A stretch of 33,365 bases of DNA from Gemmatimonadota bacterium (GTDB lineage Bacteria > Gemmatimonadota > Gemmatimonadetes > Longimicrobiales > Gaopeijiaceae). Both the position numbers and the translations under genes were made by a program. Every line of letters begins with the position of its first letter. The stretch's first letter is position 1. This document shows, one piece after another, positions 1 through 11,701 of the stretch. The notes under the pieces were generated by a model. That model ran no database searches. It was not told the origin of the DNA and worked only from the letters and a program-made list of their open reading frames with translations. Location of the stretch: positions 1 to 33,365 of the forward strand of contig JAPPNO010000133.1 in assembly GCA_028873845.1 (NCBI GenBank), in the 5' to 3' direction.

Positions 1-39
1 GTAAGCTGAGCGATCACAACGACATGTGAATCCGAATGC

Positions 40-816
40 TCATGTCGCGTAGGCGTCACGGTAGATGCGCCACAGCGCCTTGTCGTCGAGGTCGCGGTTG
101 AGGAAGACGTGGCAGGTGGCGAGGACGCCGCGCACCATTTCGGCGGCGGTGGCGGAGAAGTGGACGGGGGCGCCGAGCACGGCCCGGATCTCGGCCAGGT
201 GGCGGTGTCCGGTGGGCTTGTAGGACCGCATCGCGCCGCTCCGCTCGGGGTGGTGGCTGCCGGGGGTGGACCGGTTGCCGGCCTCGCTCGAGCCGACCTT
301 GACCTCGATCACCGCCGAGTCGGCGACGCCCGCGCGGTAGAGGGGACGGAGCGCGAGGATGGAGGCGGTGGCGTTGCAGCCCGCGCAGGCCACGAGGTCG
401 GCGCCGGCGAGGGCGGCCCGGTTGAGTTCGGCGATTCCGTACGTGAAACGGGGGAGGAGGTCGGGGCGGGGATGGGGACGGCCGTAGAAGCGCTCGTATT
501 GGGCGGGGTCGTCGAGGCGGAAGTCGGCGCCGAGGTCGATGATGCGGGGGGCGATCCGGCTGAGGTCGTCGAAGCGGCGTGAGGACTCGCCGTGAGGGAG
601 GCAGAGGAAGAGGACGTCGGACTCGGTGAGTTCATCGAGCGTGTGGAAGCGGAGGCGCGTGAGGGTGCGGAGGTTGGGGTGGGCGCGGTGGGCGTACTTG
701 CCGGCAAGGCGCTCGGAGGTGATCTGGTGGACCTCGGCGTCGGGGTGGGCGAGGAGGAGGCGCAGGAGTTCGCCGCCGGCGTACCCGGAGGCGCCCGCGA
801 TGGAGACGCGGATCAT
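40..816 (-). CDS. lysY: LysY/ArgC-type [LysW]-acyl-phosphate reductase, C-terminally truncated
   Basis: NADPH-dependent reductase of the ArgC/LysY family. It reduces the acyl phosphate made on the LysW-bound substrate (aminoadipate for lysine, glutamate for arginine) to the semialdehyde. Seen: N-terminal Rossmann motif GASGYAGGE (residues 8-16), catalytic Cys147 in [10 protein letters not shown], the GSSEAG stretch typical of the LysY branch (176-180), and a conserved GHRHLAEI (203-210). The ATG at 816 overlaps the lysX stop (ATGA), so the two are translationally coupled. Only 258 residues are present, against about 340 usual. The frame stops right after RIYRDAYAT, where family members continue with a GEPFVR-like segment and about 90 more residues. 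The last 40 bases of the window look compositionally different, so this is either a contig-end artefact or a truly broken gene. Lysine versus arginine specificity cannot be read from the sequence. Confidence 0.85.
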   Translation of the reverse strand: MIRVSIAGASGYAGGELLRLLLAHPDAEVHQITSERLAGKYAHRAHPNLRTLTRLRFHTLDELTESDVLFLCLPHGESSRRFDDLSRIAPRIIDLGADFRLDDPAQYERFYGRPHPRPDLLPRFTYGIAELNRAALAGADLVACAGCNATASILALRPLYRAGVADSAVIEVKVGSSEAGNRSTPGSHHPERSGAMRSYKPTGHRHLAEIRAVLGAPVHFSATAAEMVRGVLATCHVFLNRDLDDKALWRIYRDAYAT

Positions 817-1649
817 GCGGCCGCCCGCTCCACGAACGCCACGATGCGCTCGGGAATGTCGACGCCCGTCACATCGATGCTGTTGCGGAACTCCATCGTG
901 TAGTTCACCTCGTTCACGAGGAGGCCGTCGGCGCTCTCGAAGAGGTCGACCGCGAGGACCCCGCCGCCGACCGCGGCCGCCGCGCGCAGCGACAGGTCGG
1001 CGAGCTCGGGGGTGACGGGGCAGTTGCCGGCGAGGCCGCCCCGCGCCGTGTTGGTGATCCAGTGCTCCGACGTGCGATGGATCGCGGCCACGCACTCATC
1101 GCCCACCACGAAGCTGCGGATGTCGCGGCCGCCCTTCGCCACGTACTTCTGCACGAAGAAGATCGAGTGGTGGTAGCTGCCCAGGATGGACTTGTGCTCG
1201 AGCACCGTCTCGGCCGCGTCCCGGTCGTTGATCTTCGACAGCAGGCGTCCCCACGAACCCACCGCCGGCTTGAGCACCACCGGATAGCCCAGCTCCTCGA
1301 TCGCGTCCAGCGCGGACTCCGGCGTGAACGCGACCCGCGCATCGGGCTGCGGCACGCTCTCTTCGGCCAGCGAGGCCGCCGTGAGGATCTTGTCGCCGCA
1401 GCGGCGCGATACCTCGTACGCGTTGACGCACGGCGTCCCCGCCCCCTCGAAGAGCCTGAGCGCGTGCATGGCCCGCGAGTGGTTGATGGAGCGTTCCAGC
1501 ACCACATCCACCTCGGGCCGCGCACGGAAGTCGAAGACGAGCCGGCGGTCGTCCAGGAAGACGAGTTCGATGCCGGGGCGCCGCCGCAGTTCCGCGATGA
1601 GGAGCTTCTCATCCTTCCTGATCAGCGAATGAAGAAAGCCGACCCTCAT
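813..1649 (-). CDS. lysX: LysX-type ATP-grasp ligase joining LysW to alpha-aminoadipate or glutamate
   Basis: ATP-grasp ligase of the LysX/ArgX/RimK family. It forms an amide between the C-terminal glutamate of LysW and the amino group of alpha-aminoadipate (lysine route) or glutamate (arginine route), which protects the amine during synthesis. The 278-residue length is normal. Visible ATP-grasp parts are Lys87 in [19 protein letters not shown] (124-135), [17 protein letters not shown] (164-180), WITNTARGG (197-205) and the metal-binding end VDLFE then [13 protein letters not shown] (245-257). The NTARGG and NEVN-TMEF segments resemble Thermus LysX as I remember it, which favours a LysX-like protein. 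ATG at 1649 overlaps the lysW stop by 4 bases, and its own stop overlaps the lysY start. Confidence 0.92.
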   Translation of the reverse strand: MRVGFLHSLIRKDEKLLIAELRRRPGIELVFLDDRRLVFDFRARPEVDVVLERSINHSRAMHALRLFEGAGTPCVNAYEVSRRCGDKILTAASLAEESVPQPDARVAFTPESALDAIEELGYPVVLKPAVGSWGRLLSKINDRDAAETVLEHKSILGSYHHSIFFVQKYVAKGGRDIRSFVVGDECVAAIHRTSEHWITNTARGGLAGNCPVTPELADLSLRAAAAVGGGVLAVDLFESADGLLVNEVNYTMEFRNSIDVTGVDIPERIVAFVERAAA

Positions 1650-1810
1650 TCACCCCAATCCTCTTCCGCGTCGGGGGCCTCGCCGAGGGTAAGGGGATCC
1701 AGCGCCAGGATCTCCAGTTCGACACCGCACTCGGCGCACTCGAACAGCTCGCTCTCGACGGGGTCGGCCGGGAGTTCGGCCTCGCCGCCGCATACCGGAC
1801 ATTCACACAT
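1646..1810 (-). CDS. lysW: LysW amino-group carrier protein
   Basis: A 54-residue acidic carrier protein. It carries intermediates of lysine and/or arginine biosynthesis on the gamma-carboxylate of its C-terminal glutamate. Seen: a zinc ribbon built from C4-x2-C7 and C25-x2-C28, a strongly acidic body, and the diagnostic C-terminal motif EDWGE (residues 50-54). Start chosen at the ATG at 1810 because a strong GGAGGA lies just upstream and the protein then begins MCECPVCGG, as family members do; the frame stays open further upstream without a better start. It heads the lysW-lysX-lysY run with 4-base overlaps, 110 bases after the nagB-like gene. The symbol is firm; the end product of the pathway is not. 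Confidence 0.95.
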   Translation of the reverse strand: MCECPVCGGEAELPADPVESELFECAECGVELEILALDPLTLGEAPDAEEDWGE

Positions 1811-1815
1811 GTTCG

Positions 1816-1823
1816 TTCCTCCT
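1816..1823 (-). promoter_or_regulatory. Shine-Dalgarno site of lysW
   Basis: Minus-strand AAGGAGGA lies about 5-6 bases before the ATG at 1810. It decides the start of this small gene over in-frame upstream codons. No convincing promoter is visible in the 110-base gap up to 1920, although this is the likely place for one. Confidence 0.7.
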
Positions 1824-1920
1824 TCTTTGGCTGTTACCGGAGTCCGGGCGATTGGTGCCGAAAGTTCCCTGTTCCATCGGCACGTGTTGTATCCGCGCAA
1901 GCAGCCGGAAGATTACTTCC

Positions 1921-3861
1921 TCAGGCCGGCCCGTCCGACAGCGACGAGGTGGGGATTTCGCGCGCTTCGACCCGCCGCCCCTCGCGCAGCGTGACGTACG
2001 CCTCCATGGCTCGGTAGGCCGGCAGCCCCAGCGACGCCAGGAAATCGGCGGTCCCCCGGTTCCGGTCCACCACGCGCTGCCAGAATTCGCGCGCGTCCGG
2101 CCCCGGGAAGGGCGCGGAGTCCTTCTGCGACTCGTGCTTGAAGATCGCCTGCACCTTGCCGCGCATCTCGTGTTCCGACAGGGGCACCAGCACGGTCGCT
2201 TCGTTCACGCTCCACTCCTGCCAGGCTCCACGGTAGAGCCAGAGCCAGGGCGGGTCGCCGCCGTACCGCTCCAGTGCCCGTTCCACCGTCTGCAGGCACA
2301 TGCGGTGGGTGCCGTGCGGATCCGACAGGTCGCCGGCGGCGAAGACCATCGACGGCCTCACCTCTTCCAGAAGCTCGTGCACGATTGCAACGTCCGCCTC
2401 GGTCACCGGATTCTTGCGGACCTTGCCCGTCTGGTAGAAGGGCAGGTTGAGGAAGCGGGCGCGGTCGGCGGAAAGCCCCAGCGACTCGATCCCCGCGCAC
2501 GCCTCGCTCTCGCGGATGATGCGTTTCAGATGCTGTACGACCTCGGGATCCACATCGCCGGGCTCCTTGCGCGCCAGGCCCTCCTCCACCGACCTCAACA
2601 CGGTTTCCAGGGCCTCGCGGTTCCCCACATCGATCACCCCGGCCGCGCGCCTCATGAAGTCCAGGTACCGGCGCACCTCGTGATCGAATACGGCGATGTT
2701 GCCCGAGGTCTGGTACGCGACCGTCACGTCGTTGCAGTTCTCGGCGAGCTTGCGCAGGAGGCCGCCCATCGAGATCACGTCGTCGTCGGGGTGCGGCGAG
2801 AAGACGAGCATCCTGCGGCCGCGCGGGAGACGGCTCTTGCCGCGGATCTTGGCGATCAGCGCGTTGAAGACCTGTCCGTTGAGCGGCTCCGCCGACCCGT
2901 GACGCGACACCAGCGACCCGAGGTGGTGCTCGCGGTAGTCGTCCGTGGCCAGGTGCAGGATCGGCTTGCCGGTGCGGCGGCTGAGCCAGATGACGGCTTC
3001 GTTCTCCCAGTGCGGCGTCCACTCCACGTCGCCGACCAGCCACGGCGTGCGGATGCGGGTGAGCGCGGCGGCGGCGGCGGGGTCGAGGTAGACGGTGGCG
3101 GCGGGGTGCTGCTGCAGGAAGGTGGCCGCGACATCGGCGTGGACTTCGCCCTCGACGGCCCGCTGCACGATCTCGGCCTTGTGCTCGCCGGTCGCCAGCA
3201 GCACCACCTCGCGCGCGTCCAGGATGGTCGCCACCCCCATCGTGATCGCTCGGGCGGGCACGTTCTCCTCGCCGAAGAAGTCGCCGGCGGCGTCCCCGCG
3301 GGTGACGGTGTCGAGGTAGAGGCAGCGGGTGCGCGATTCGCGTCCCGAACCCGGTTCGTTGAAGCCGATGTGGCCGCTGCGCCCGATGCCGAGGAGTTGC
3401 AGATCGATTCCGCCCGCGTCGCGGATGCGGCGTTCGTAGTCGAGGCAGTGCGCCTCCACGTCGGTTTCGTCCAGGTCGCCGCAGGGGATGTGGCGGTGGG
3501 CGGGGGCGATGTTGACGTGGTCGAAGAGGTGTTCCCGCATGTAGCGGTGGTAGCTGTGAAGGCTGCCGGGCCGCATGGGGAAGTACTCGTCGAGGTTGAA
3601 GGTGACGACGTTGGCGAAGTCGAGGCCCTCGTCGCGGTGCATGCGGATGAGTTCGCGGTAGACGCCTACGGGCGTGGAACCGGTGGCGAGGCCGAGCACG
3701 GCGGTGCGGCCCTCGGCGGCGCGGTCGCGAATGAGGCGCGCGATGCGGCCGGCGACTTCGGCGGCGATGCTGTCGTGGTCGTCGAGGACGCGAACGGCGA
3801 TCCGCTCGCGCCGGGTCAGGTCGGCGGTGGGCATGGGGGTGGGGTGGGCGGGCCTCCCCAT
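1921..3861 (-). CDS. nagB: Glucosamine-6-phosphate deaminase fused to a PIG-L/LmbE deacetylase domain
   Basis: Two-domain protein of about 646 residues. The N-terminal half (about 20-275) is a NagB-type isomerase/deaminase that converts glucosamine-6-phosphate to fructose-6-phosphate and ammonia: phosphate loop LATGSTPVGVYREL (58-71), Asp91 in FNLDEYFPM, and GRSGHIGFNEPGS (160-172). In E. coli NagB the triad is Asp141-His143-Glu148. Here His164 and Glu169 are kept but the Asp position is Ser162. The C-terminal half (about 350-645) is a PIG-L/LmbE zinc deacetylase with SPHPDDD (355-361) and GDLSDPHGTH (510-519). Similar fusions are known from Bacteroidetes. I infer that the second domain acts on an N-acetylated amino sugar, perhaps the step before deamination. 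The start is uncertain: TTG 3864, ATG 3861 or ATG 3834. It lies 7 bases after the M16 protease stop, so co-transcription is likely. Confidence 0.88.
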   Translation of the reverse strand: MGRPAHPTPMPTADLTRRERIAVRVLDDHDSIAAEVAGRIARLIRDRAAEGRTAVLGLATGSTPVGVYRELIRMHRDEGLDFANVVTFNLDEYFPMRPGSLHSYHRYMREHLFDHVNIAPAHRHIPCGDLDETDVEAHCLDYERRIRDAGGIDLQLLGIGRSGHIGFNEPGSGRESRTRCLYLDTVTRGDAAGDFFGEENVPARAITMGVATILDAREVVLLATGEHKAEIVQRAVEGEVHADVAATFLQQHPAATVYLDPAAAAALTRIRTPWLVGDVEWTPHWENEAVIWLSRRTGKPILHLATDDYREHHLGSLVSRHGSAEPLNGQVFNALIAKIRGKSRLPRGRRMLVFSPHPDDDVISMGGLLRKLAENCNDVTVAYQTSGNIAVFDHEVRRYLDFMRRAAGVIDVGNREALETVLRSVEEGLARKEPGDVDPEVVQHLKRIIRESEACAGIESLGLSADRARFLNLPFYQTGKVRKNPVTEADVAIVHELLEEVRPSMVFAAGDLSDPHGTHRMCLQTVERALERYGGDPPWLWLYRGAWQEWSVNEATVLVPLSEHEMRGKVQAIFKHESQKDSAPFPGPDAREFWQRVVDRNRGTADFLASLGLPAYRAMEAYVTLREGRRVEAREIPTSSLSDGPA

Positions 3862-3868
3862 CAAGGCG

Positions 3869-6757
3869 TTACGGGATCTTCCTCTCCGGCAGCAGCACGA
3901 ACTTGGCGTACTGGTCCAGCCGCAGATAGCGCATGGCGGCCTGTTTCACCTGCTCGGCGGTCCAGCTCTCGATCCGGTCGTACGACGGGATCCTGCGGAT
4001 GTCCATCCCGGCTTGTTCGTACGCTCTGAGCTGGCCGTGCCAATAGCCGTTCTGTTCCAGGTTGGTCTCCTTGGAGCGCCGGTCGGTCTCGCGCACCTTG
4101 GCGACCGTCTCCGGGTCCGGCCCTTCGGTCTTCAGACGCTCGATCTCGTCGAAGACGACCGCAGCCAGCTCTTCGGCGCGCTCGGGGTCGGAACCGAACT
4201 GGACGGTGATCTGGTACTCCTCGTCGGGCCGGTACGAAAGAGACGACGAAACGCCCACGCCGTAGGTGCCGCCCAGATCTTCGCGGAGCGACTCGCGCAA
4301 CTCGATGCGGAGAATGCTCGCCATCGCCGTGAGCGTCGTCGATTCCTCGATGGAATACTCGGCGTCGCCGGCAAAGATGATCTGCGTCTGGCTCTGCGGC
4401 TCCAGTCCCTTGTGTATGACCTTCTCAATCACCCCGGCGGGGGGATCGATCCCGTGGTCCACCCACATCTCCTCGCGGCCGAGGTTGGGCAGCCCGCCCA
4501 GCCAGGTCTCGACCAGCGGCCGGATGCCGTCAATATCGAAGGCTCCCACGAAGTAGAAGGAGAAATCCGACGCGTCCGCGAAGCGGTCCCGGTAGAAGTC
4601 CATTGCCACATCGAGATCCGCATTCTGTACCGCCTCCAGTACCTGGGCCATGGAGCCCCCGGCCCGCGGGTGTCCCTGGCTCATGGTGCTCGCCACGGTA
4701 TCCAGCATGACGAACTGGGGCATGGCGCCCATGTTGGCCATCGCGGCCATCTGCGTCTTGAAGGCCGCGAATGCGTCCTCGTCCTTTCTGGGAGCCGTGA
4801 AATACAGGTAGATGAGCTGAAACGCCGTCTCCAGGTCCTGCGGGGACGCCCGGCCGCCGATCCCCTCGGTGAGCTGTCCGATCGATGGTGACACCGAGGC
4901 CTGCTTCCCGGTCAGCTTGTTGCGCAAATCGATCTGGCCGAACTCCCCGACACCCCCCTGCCCCACCGCCTGGATCGCGATCTCCGCATCCATGAAGGTC
5001 TCGTCGGATGCCAGCGAAGTCCCCCCGGGGCTCGTGGCCGAGAAGAGGACCTCGTCGTCCTTGAAGTCGGTGGGTTTCAGCACGACCCGCACGCCGTTCT
5101 CGAGCTCCCAGATCGTGACGCCGATCTCGTCCACCGCCTCTTCCGAGACCACCGGAGAACCCCCGGGGACCTCGGCGACCAGCGGCGCTTCGACCTCGGT
5201 GAACTCGTACGCCGCGATCTCGGTCCCCGCGACCGCCGCGAAGACGGCATTCATCTCCTCCTCGGTCGGCACCTCGTTGCCCTCCTTCTCGGGTCCCGAG
5301 ACGAGGATCACCCGGCCCTCTTCCTGCATCCACTCGTGTCCCACCGCATTGACCTCCTCGAGGGTGATCCCGGGGAGCAGGGCGTCCACCAGCTGCTTTT
5401 CCACTTCGACGGCGGGATACGGAGTGCCCCGCAGGAAGACGTTGATGTAGCGGCTGGCGAGCGATCCCGACTCCCGGTTGGCCACCTCGGCCAGCCTGCT
5501 TTCGTAGCTCCTGGCAAGCGCGGTCTTCTGTCTCGCCAGCTCACCGGCGGTGAAACCGTGGCGTGCGACCCGTTCCGCTTCGGTGAGGACGGTCTCGATT
5601 CCCCGCAGGAAGCCGTTGTCGGCGACGTTGGCGGACAGTTGGGCCGCGTTCATATTGCGCGAGAACCCTCCGCTCAGGCCGACCCCGGCGCCGAGGAACG
5701 GCGGGTCCGCCTGCAACGTCAACTCGGACAGCCTGCGGCTGATCATGCCGCCGTACAGCGACCGGACGCGGGCGCTGCGGAAGTCACCCACGGTCCCCTG
5801 CGAATTCATAGGCCGCTTGTACATCACCTGGACCTGGTTGAACGGCAACTCCGGGTCGGTGGTGATCGAGATGAGCGGACCGTGGTCGATCGGGACTTCC
5901 GCTTCGGTCCTGGGACGCGGATCGGCCGGGTTCTGCAACTCGCCGAACCGCTCCCGGATCGTCGCCTCGATCGCGGTGGGGTCGAAGTCGCCCACGGCGA
6001 TGATGGCCATCAGGTCCGGCCGGTACCAGTCTTCGTAGAAGCTCCGCAGCCGTTCCGCGGGCGCGGTGCGGAGGATTTCGGGATCCCCGATCGGGAGCCG
6101 GTCGGCGTAGTGCGATCCGTGCAGCATGAACGGAAACTGCTGGTCCTGGATCCGCGCCTGGCCCCCGCGCCGTCCGCGCCACTCCTCGATCACGACTCCG
6201 CGCTCCTTGTCGACCTCTTCCGGATCGAACTGGACTGCGCTCGCCCAGTCCACCAGGATCTGGAAGGCGGTGGAGAGCACCTCCGGGTCGTCCATCGGGA
6301 CCTGCAGCATGTACACGGTCTCGTCGAAGCTGGTGTAGGCGTTGATGTCGGGCCCGAAGCGCATCCCGATCGACTCGAGGTAGTTCACCAGCGCCTGCTT
6401 CTCGAAGTTCTCCGTGCCGTTGAAGGCCATGTGCTCGACGAAGTGCGCCAGTCCGAGCTGGTCGTCGTCCTCCAGGATCGAACCCGCGTTGACCACGAGG
6501 CGCAGTTCGGCCCGGTTTTCCGGCTGGTCGTTCTGGTGGATGAAGAAGGTGAGCCCGTTGTCGAGCGTGCCGGTGACGACGGCGGGGTCGGGCGGGATGG
6601 GGGCGTCCATGGGGGCCTGGGCCGAGACGTCGGCAGTGCACAGCAGTACGGCGGCCGCGGCCAGCGTGAACAGCCCGCCCACTCCGGCGCCGACCGCTTC
6701 CTCTCGGCAGGCTGCACGGAACATGGGCACGGAGGCCGGAAAACGCGTGTCAAACAT
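3869..6757 (-). CDS. Secreted M16-family zinc metalloprotease, tandem-domain
   Basis: A 962-residue M16 (pitrilysin/insulinase-like) peptidase. The inverted zinc motif HFVEH is at 105-109, followed by MAFNGTENF, and the distal Glu ligand lies in the VVIEEWRGRRGG region (around 185). A second M16 half from about 480 onward lacks the motif, as in family members where both halves form a clamp around the peptide. The N-terminus has a hydrophobic stretch ending in VSAQA (about 27-48), a signal peptide, so the protein acts in the periplasm or outer envelope. Start ATG 6757 was chosen because AAAGGA lies about 8 bases upstream and it gives a proper signal peptide; in-frame codons further up to 6856 lack both. 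The 7-base gap to the NagB fusion suggests a joint transcript for peptide and amino-sugar salvage, which is inference. Confidence 0.9.
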   Translation of the reverse strand: MFDTRFPASVPMFRAACREEAVGAGVGGLFTLAAAAVLLCTADVSAQAPMDAPIPPDPAVVTGTLDNGLTFFIHQNDQPENRAELRLVVNAGSILEDDDQLGLAHFVEHMAFNGTENFEKQALVNYLESIGMRFGPDINAYTSFDETVYMLQVPMDDPEVLSTAFQILVDWASAVQFDPEEVDKERGVVIEEWRGRRGGQARIQDQQFPFMLHGSHYADRLPIGDPEILRTAPAERLRSFYEDWYRPDLMAIIAVGDFDPTAIEATIRERFGELQNPADPRPRTEAEVPIDHGPLISITTDPELPFNQVQVMYKRPMNSQGTVGDFRSARVRSLYGGMISRRLSELTLQADPPFLGAGVGLSGGFSRNMNAAQLSANVADNGFLRGIETVLTEAERVARHGFTAGELARQKTALARSYESRLAEVANRESGSLASRYINVFLRGTPYPAVEVEKQLVDALLPGITLEEVNAVGHEWMQEEGRVILVSGPEKEGNEVPTEEEMNAVFAAVAGTEIAAYEFTEVEAPLVAEVPGGSPVVSEEAVDEIGVTIWELENGVRVVLKPTDFKDDEVLFSATSPGGTSLASDETFMDAEIAIQAVGQGGVGEFGQIDLRNKLTGKQASVSPSIGQLTEGIGGRASPQDLETAFQLIYLYFTAPRKDEDAFAAFKTQMAAMANMGAMPQFVMLDTVASTMSQGHPRAGGSMAQVLEAVQNADLDVAMDFYRDRFADASDFSFYFVGAFDIDGIRPLVETWLGGLPNLGREEMWVDHGIDPPAGVIEKVIHKGLEPQSQTQIIFAGDAEYSIEESTTLTAMASILRIELRESLREDLGGTYGVGVSSSLSYRPDEEYQITVQFGSDPERAEELAAVVFDEIERLKTEGPDPETVAKVRETDRRSKETNLEQNGYWHGQLRAYEQAGMDIRRIPSYDRIESWTAEQVKQAAMRYLRLDQYAKFVLLPERKIP

Positions 6758-6873
6758 GAGTGTCCTTTCTGCGACGGGATTCGCTTGTCGACGGTCGGGA
6801 CGGACCGGGTACGGGAAGCGCGCAGGCCAGACCGTGGGTACGCGCTGACACCCCATTTATTGCGAGCACGGTG

Positions 6874-6903
6874 ATGATAACTTCACCCACCCTGACTTTG
6901 CAC
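6874..6903 (-). promoter_or_regulatory. Possible sigma70-like promoter for the M16 gene
   Basis: In the 205-base gap before the M16 gene, the minus strand carries TATCAT (6879-6874), about 17 bases after a poor -35 match TGCAAA. The neighbourhood is less GC-rich than the genes around it. The -35 matches only 3 of 6 positions, so this is a weak call. Confidence 0.25.
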
Positions 6904-6928
6904 CCCGCGCCGGCGGTTCGCGGAATCA

Positions 6929-6945
6929 CCCGCCCGGACGGCGGG
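6929..6945 (-). terminator. GC-rich hairpin after radC
   Basis: Plus strand cccgcc (6929-6934) and ggcggg (6940-6945) form a 6-bp stem with a 5-base loop, starting 18 bases after the radC stop. No T-run follows, so it is at best a weak intrinsic terminator or a 3' end stabiliser closing the wbpA-like to radC run. Confidence 0.3.
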
Positions 6946-6962
6946 GCGGCCAACCACCTGCC

Positions 6963-7714
6963 TCAACCCCCCGCCCCCCGCAGACACCCCCTTCCCGCCA
7001 GCGACGAAAAACCGCCCCCCGCCACGATGATGTGGTCCAGCACGGGTATCCCGATCTGGTCTCCCGCCTCGCACAACTGGCGCGTCACCTTCAGGTCTTC
7101 GGCGGAGGGCTCGGGATTCCCGGAAGGGTGGTTGTGCACCAGGATGAGTGCGGCGGCCCGCAGAACGATGGCGTCGCGGAAGACCTCGCGCGGATGAATC
7201 AGGGACGCGTCCAGGATCCCCTTCGTGACCTGGCGCTGGCAGATCGGAACGTTCTGGGAGTTCAGGAGAAGAATGTGAAACTCCTCGTGGGCGAGGTGGT
7301 CCAGGGTCGGAGCAAAGATGTCGTGCACATCGGCCGGGCCGGTGATCGGATCCTCGAGACCCGGGCGTGCCGAGCCCACTCGCCGGCCGAGCTCGATCGC
7401 CGCCACGATTCTCGAAGCCATCGCGGGACCGATCCCCTGTATCTCCACCAGGCGTCCGGGATCCATCTGTGCGAGGTCGTGAAGTTGGCCGCCCGAGAGG
7501 CCGAGCACCCGTTCGGCAAGCGCGCGCGCCGAAATCGACCCGCTGCCGGAGCCGATCACGAGCGCGAGCAGCTCGTGCTCCGAGAGCGGGCCGGGCCCGA
7601 AGCGCTGCAGTCTCTCCCGTGGACGGGCTTCCGGTGGATGGGTGGGGAGCGCCACTCCTCCGGGCAGCTCGCCGGTCCCTGCGTCCACGCGGAATCCGAC
7701 CACGGGCCCGGCCG

Positions 7715-7736
<22 letters not shown>
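6963..7736 (-). CDS. radC: RadC/YsxA-family JAB1/MPN (JAMM) domain protein
   Basis: A 257-residue RadC-family protein. The N-terminal UPF0758 domain begins at RPRERLQRFGPGPLSEHELL (38-57). A helix-hairpin-helix VEIQGIGPAMASRIV lies at 97-111. The C-terminal JAMM metal site HNHPSGNPEPSAED (201-214) has the H-x-H-x7-S-x2-D pattern. The family was once linked to DNA repair, but its real role is unsettled; a metal-dependent hydrolase is implied by the motif. The ATG at 7736 lies inside the last codons of secA (22-base overlap) and has GGAAG about 8 bases upstream. The roughly 35 residues before the conserved RPRERL are longer than usual, so an internal GTG start is possible. Confidence 0.88.
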
Positions 7737-11035
<3,299 letters not shown>

Positions 11036-11083
11036 GCTGCCGTCCGGACCTCCCCCTGGCAGGGGCGATCCGCCTCTCCGTGC

Positions 11084-11701
11084 CTACCGTCCTCGCCGCC
11101 CCCGCGGGCGGGAGGACCGGTACAGTCGTTCGCTTTCAATAATGGACAAAACGTGGGTCGCCACCATGGTGGAAACGGCCTTTCTGCCGGCAACCCGTCT
11201 CCGGACCTCCGATGACGAGATGTCGACCGGCGTCACCGGGACGAACCGAACTCCGCCTGGAACATCGCTTCCGGGCGGCCCCGCCGCGATGCCCCGGTCG
11301 AACGCCACAAGTTGCGCCATCCTTCGAATCGCGCCGGGGTCCTTCCAGGAGGCGAACCCGGCGAGCAGGTCCGCGCCGAGGATCAGGAACAGCGACCACG
11401 TGGGGTGCGCCGACCTGAGCTGCCGCAGGGTGTCCACCGTGTACGAGACCCCGTCCCGCTCCAGCTCCAGGTCGCACAACTCGAAGCCGGGGTGATCCGC
11501 GATCGCGGCGGCCACCATCCGTCGGCGGAGCATGGCGGGCGTGATCGGCCGGCCCTGCTTGTGGGGCGGGACTGCGGCGGGCACCCACAGCAGACGATCC
11601 AGCTCGAGCGCCTCCATGACCTCCGCGGCCACGATCGAATGGCCCCGGTGAGGCGGATCGAAGGTGCCGCCGAAGACCCCTACCCGCTGCCTGCCGGCCA
11701 T
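11084..11701 (-). CDS. nadD: Nicotinate-nucleotide adenylyltransferase
   Basis: Transfers AMP from ATP to nicotinate mononucleotide, the step before NAD synthetase. The 205-residue protein shows the nucleotidyltransferase motif GVFGGTFDPPHRGH (8-21), WVPAAVPPHK for substrate binding, and the C-terminal ISSSEVRRRV that completes the ATP site. The ATG at 11701 lies 22 bases inside the 3' end of the BamD-like gene, so the two are coupled. The Arg-rich tail after the catalytic domain is variable and of no known role. Confidence 0.94.
   Translation of the reverse strand: MAGRQRVGVFGGTFDPPHRGHSIVAAEVMEALELDRLLWVPAAVPPHKQGRPITPAMLRRRMVAAAIADHPGFELCDLELERDGVSYTVDTLRQLRSAHPTWSLFLILGADLLAGFASWKDPGAIRRMAQLVAFDRGIAAGPPGSDVPGGVRFVPVTPVDISSSEVRRRVAGRKAVSTMVATHVLSIIESERLYRSSRPRGRRGR

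Noticed and set aside
1897-1920. Small inverted repeat GGAAG-TAAT-CTTCC just after the NagB fusion as a terminator
   Set aside because: The stem is only 5 bp with no T-run; too weak to call.
1852-4029. A 725-codon plus-strand open frame opposite the NagB fusion
   Set aside because: Its composition follows the complement of the conserved nagB-PIG-L codons; no motif, no ribosome-binding site.
11050-11068. CCCCT/AGGGG hairpin in the 48-base gap before secA as a regulatory element
   Set aside because: A 5-bp stem overlapping the secA ribosome-binding region; expected by chance at this GC content.
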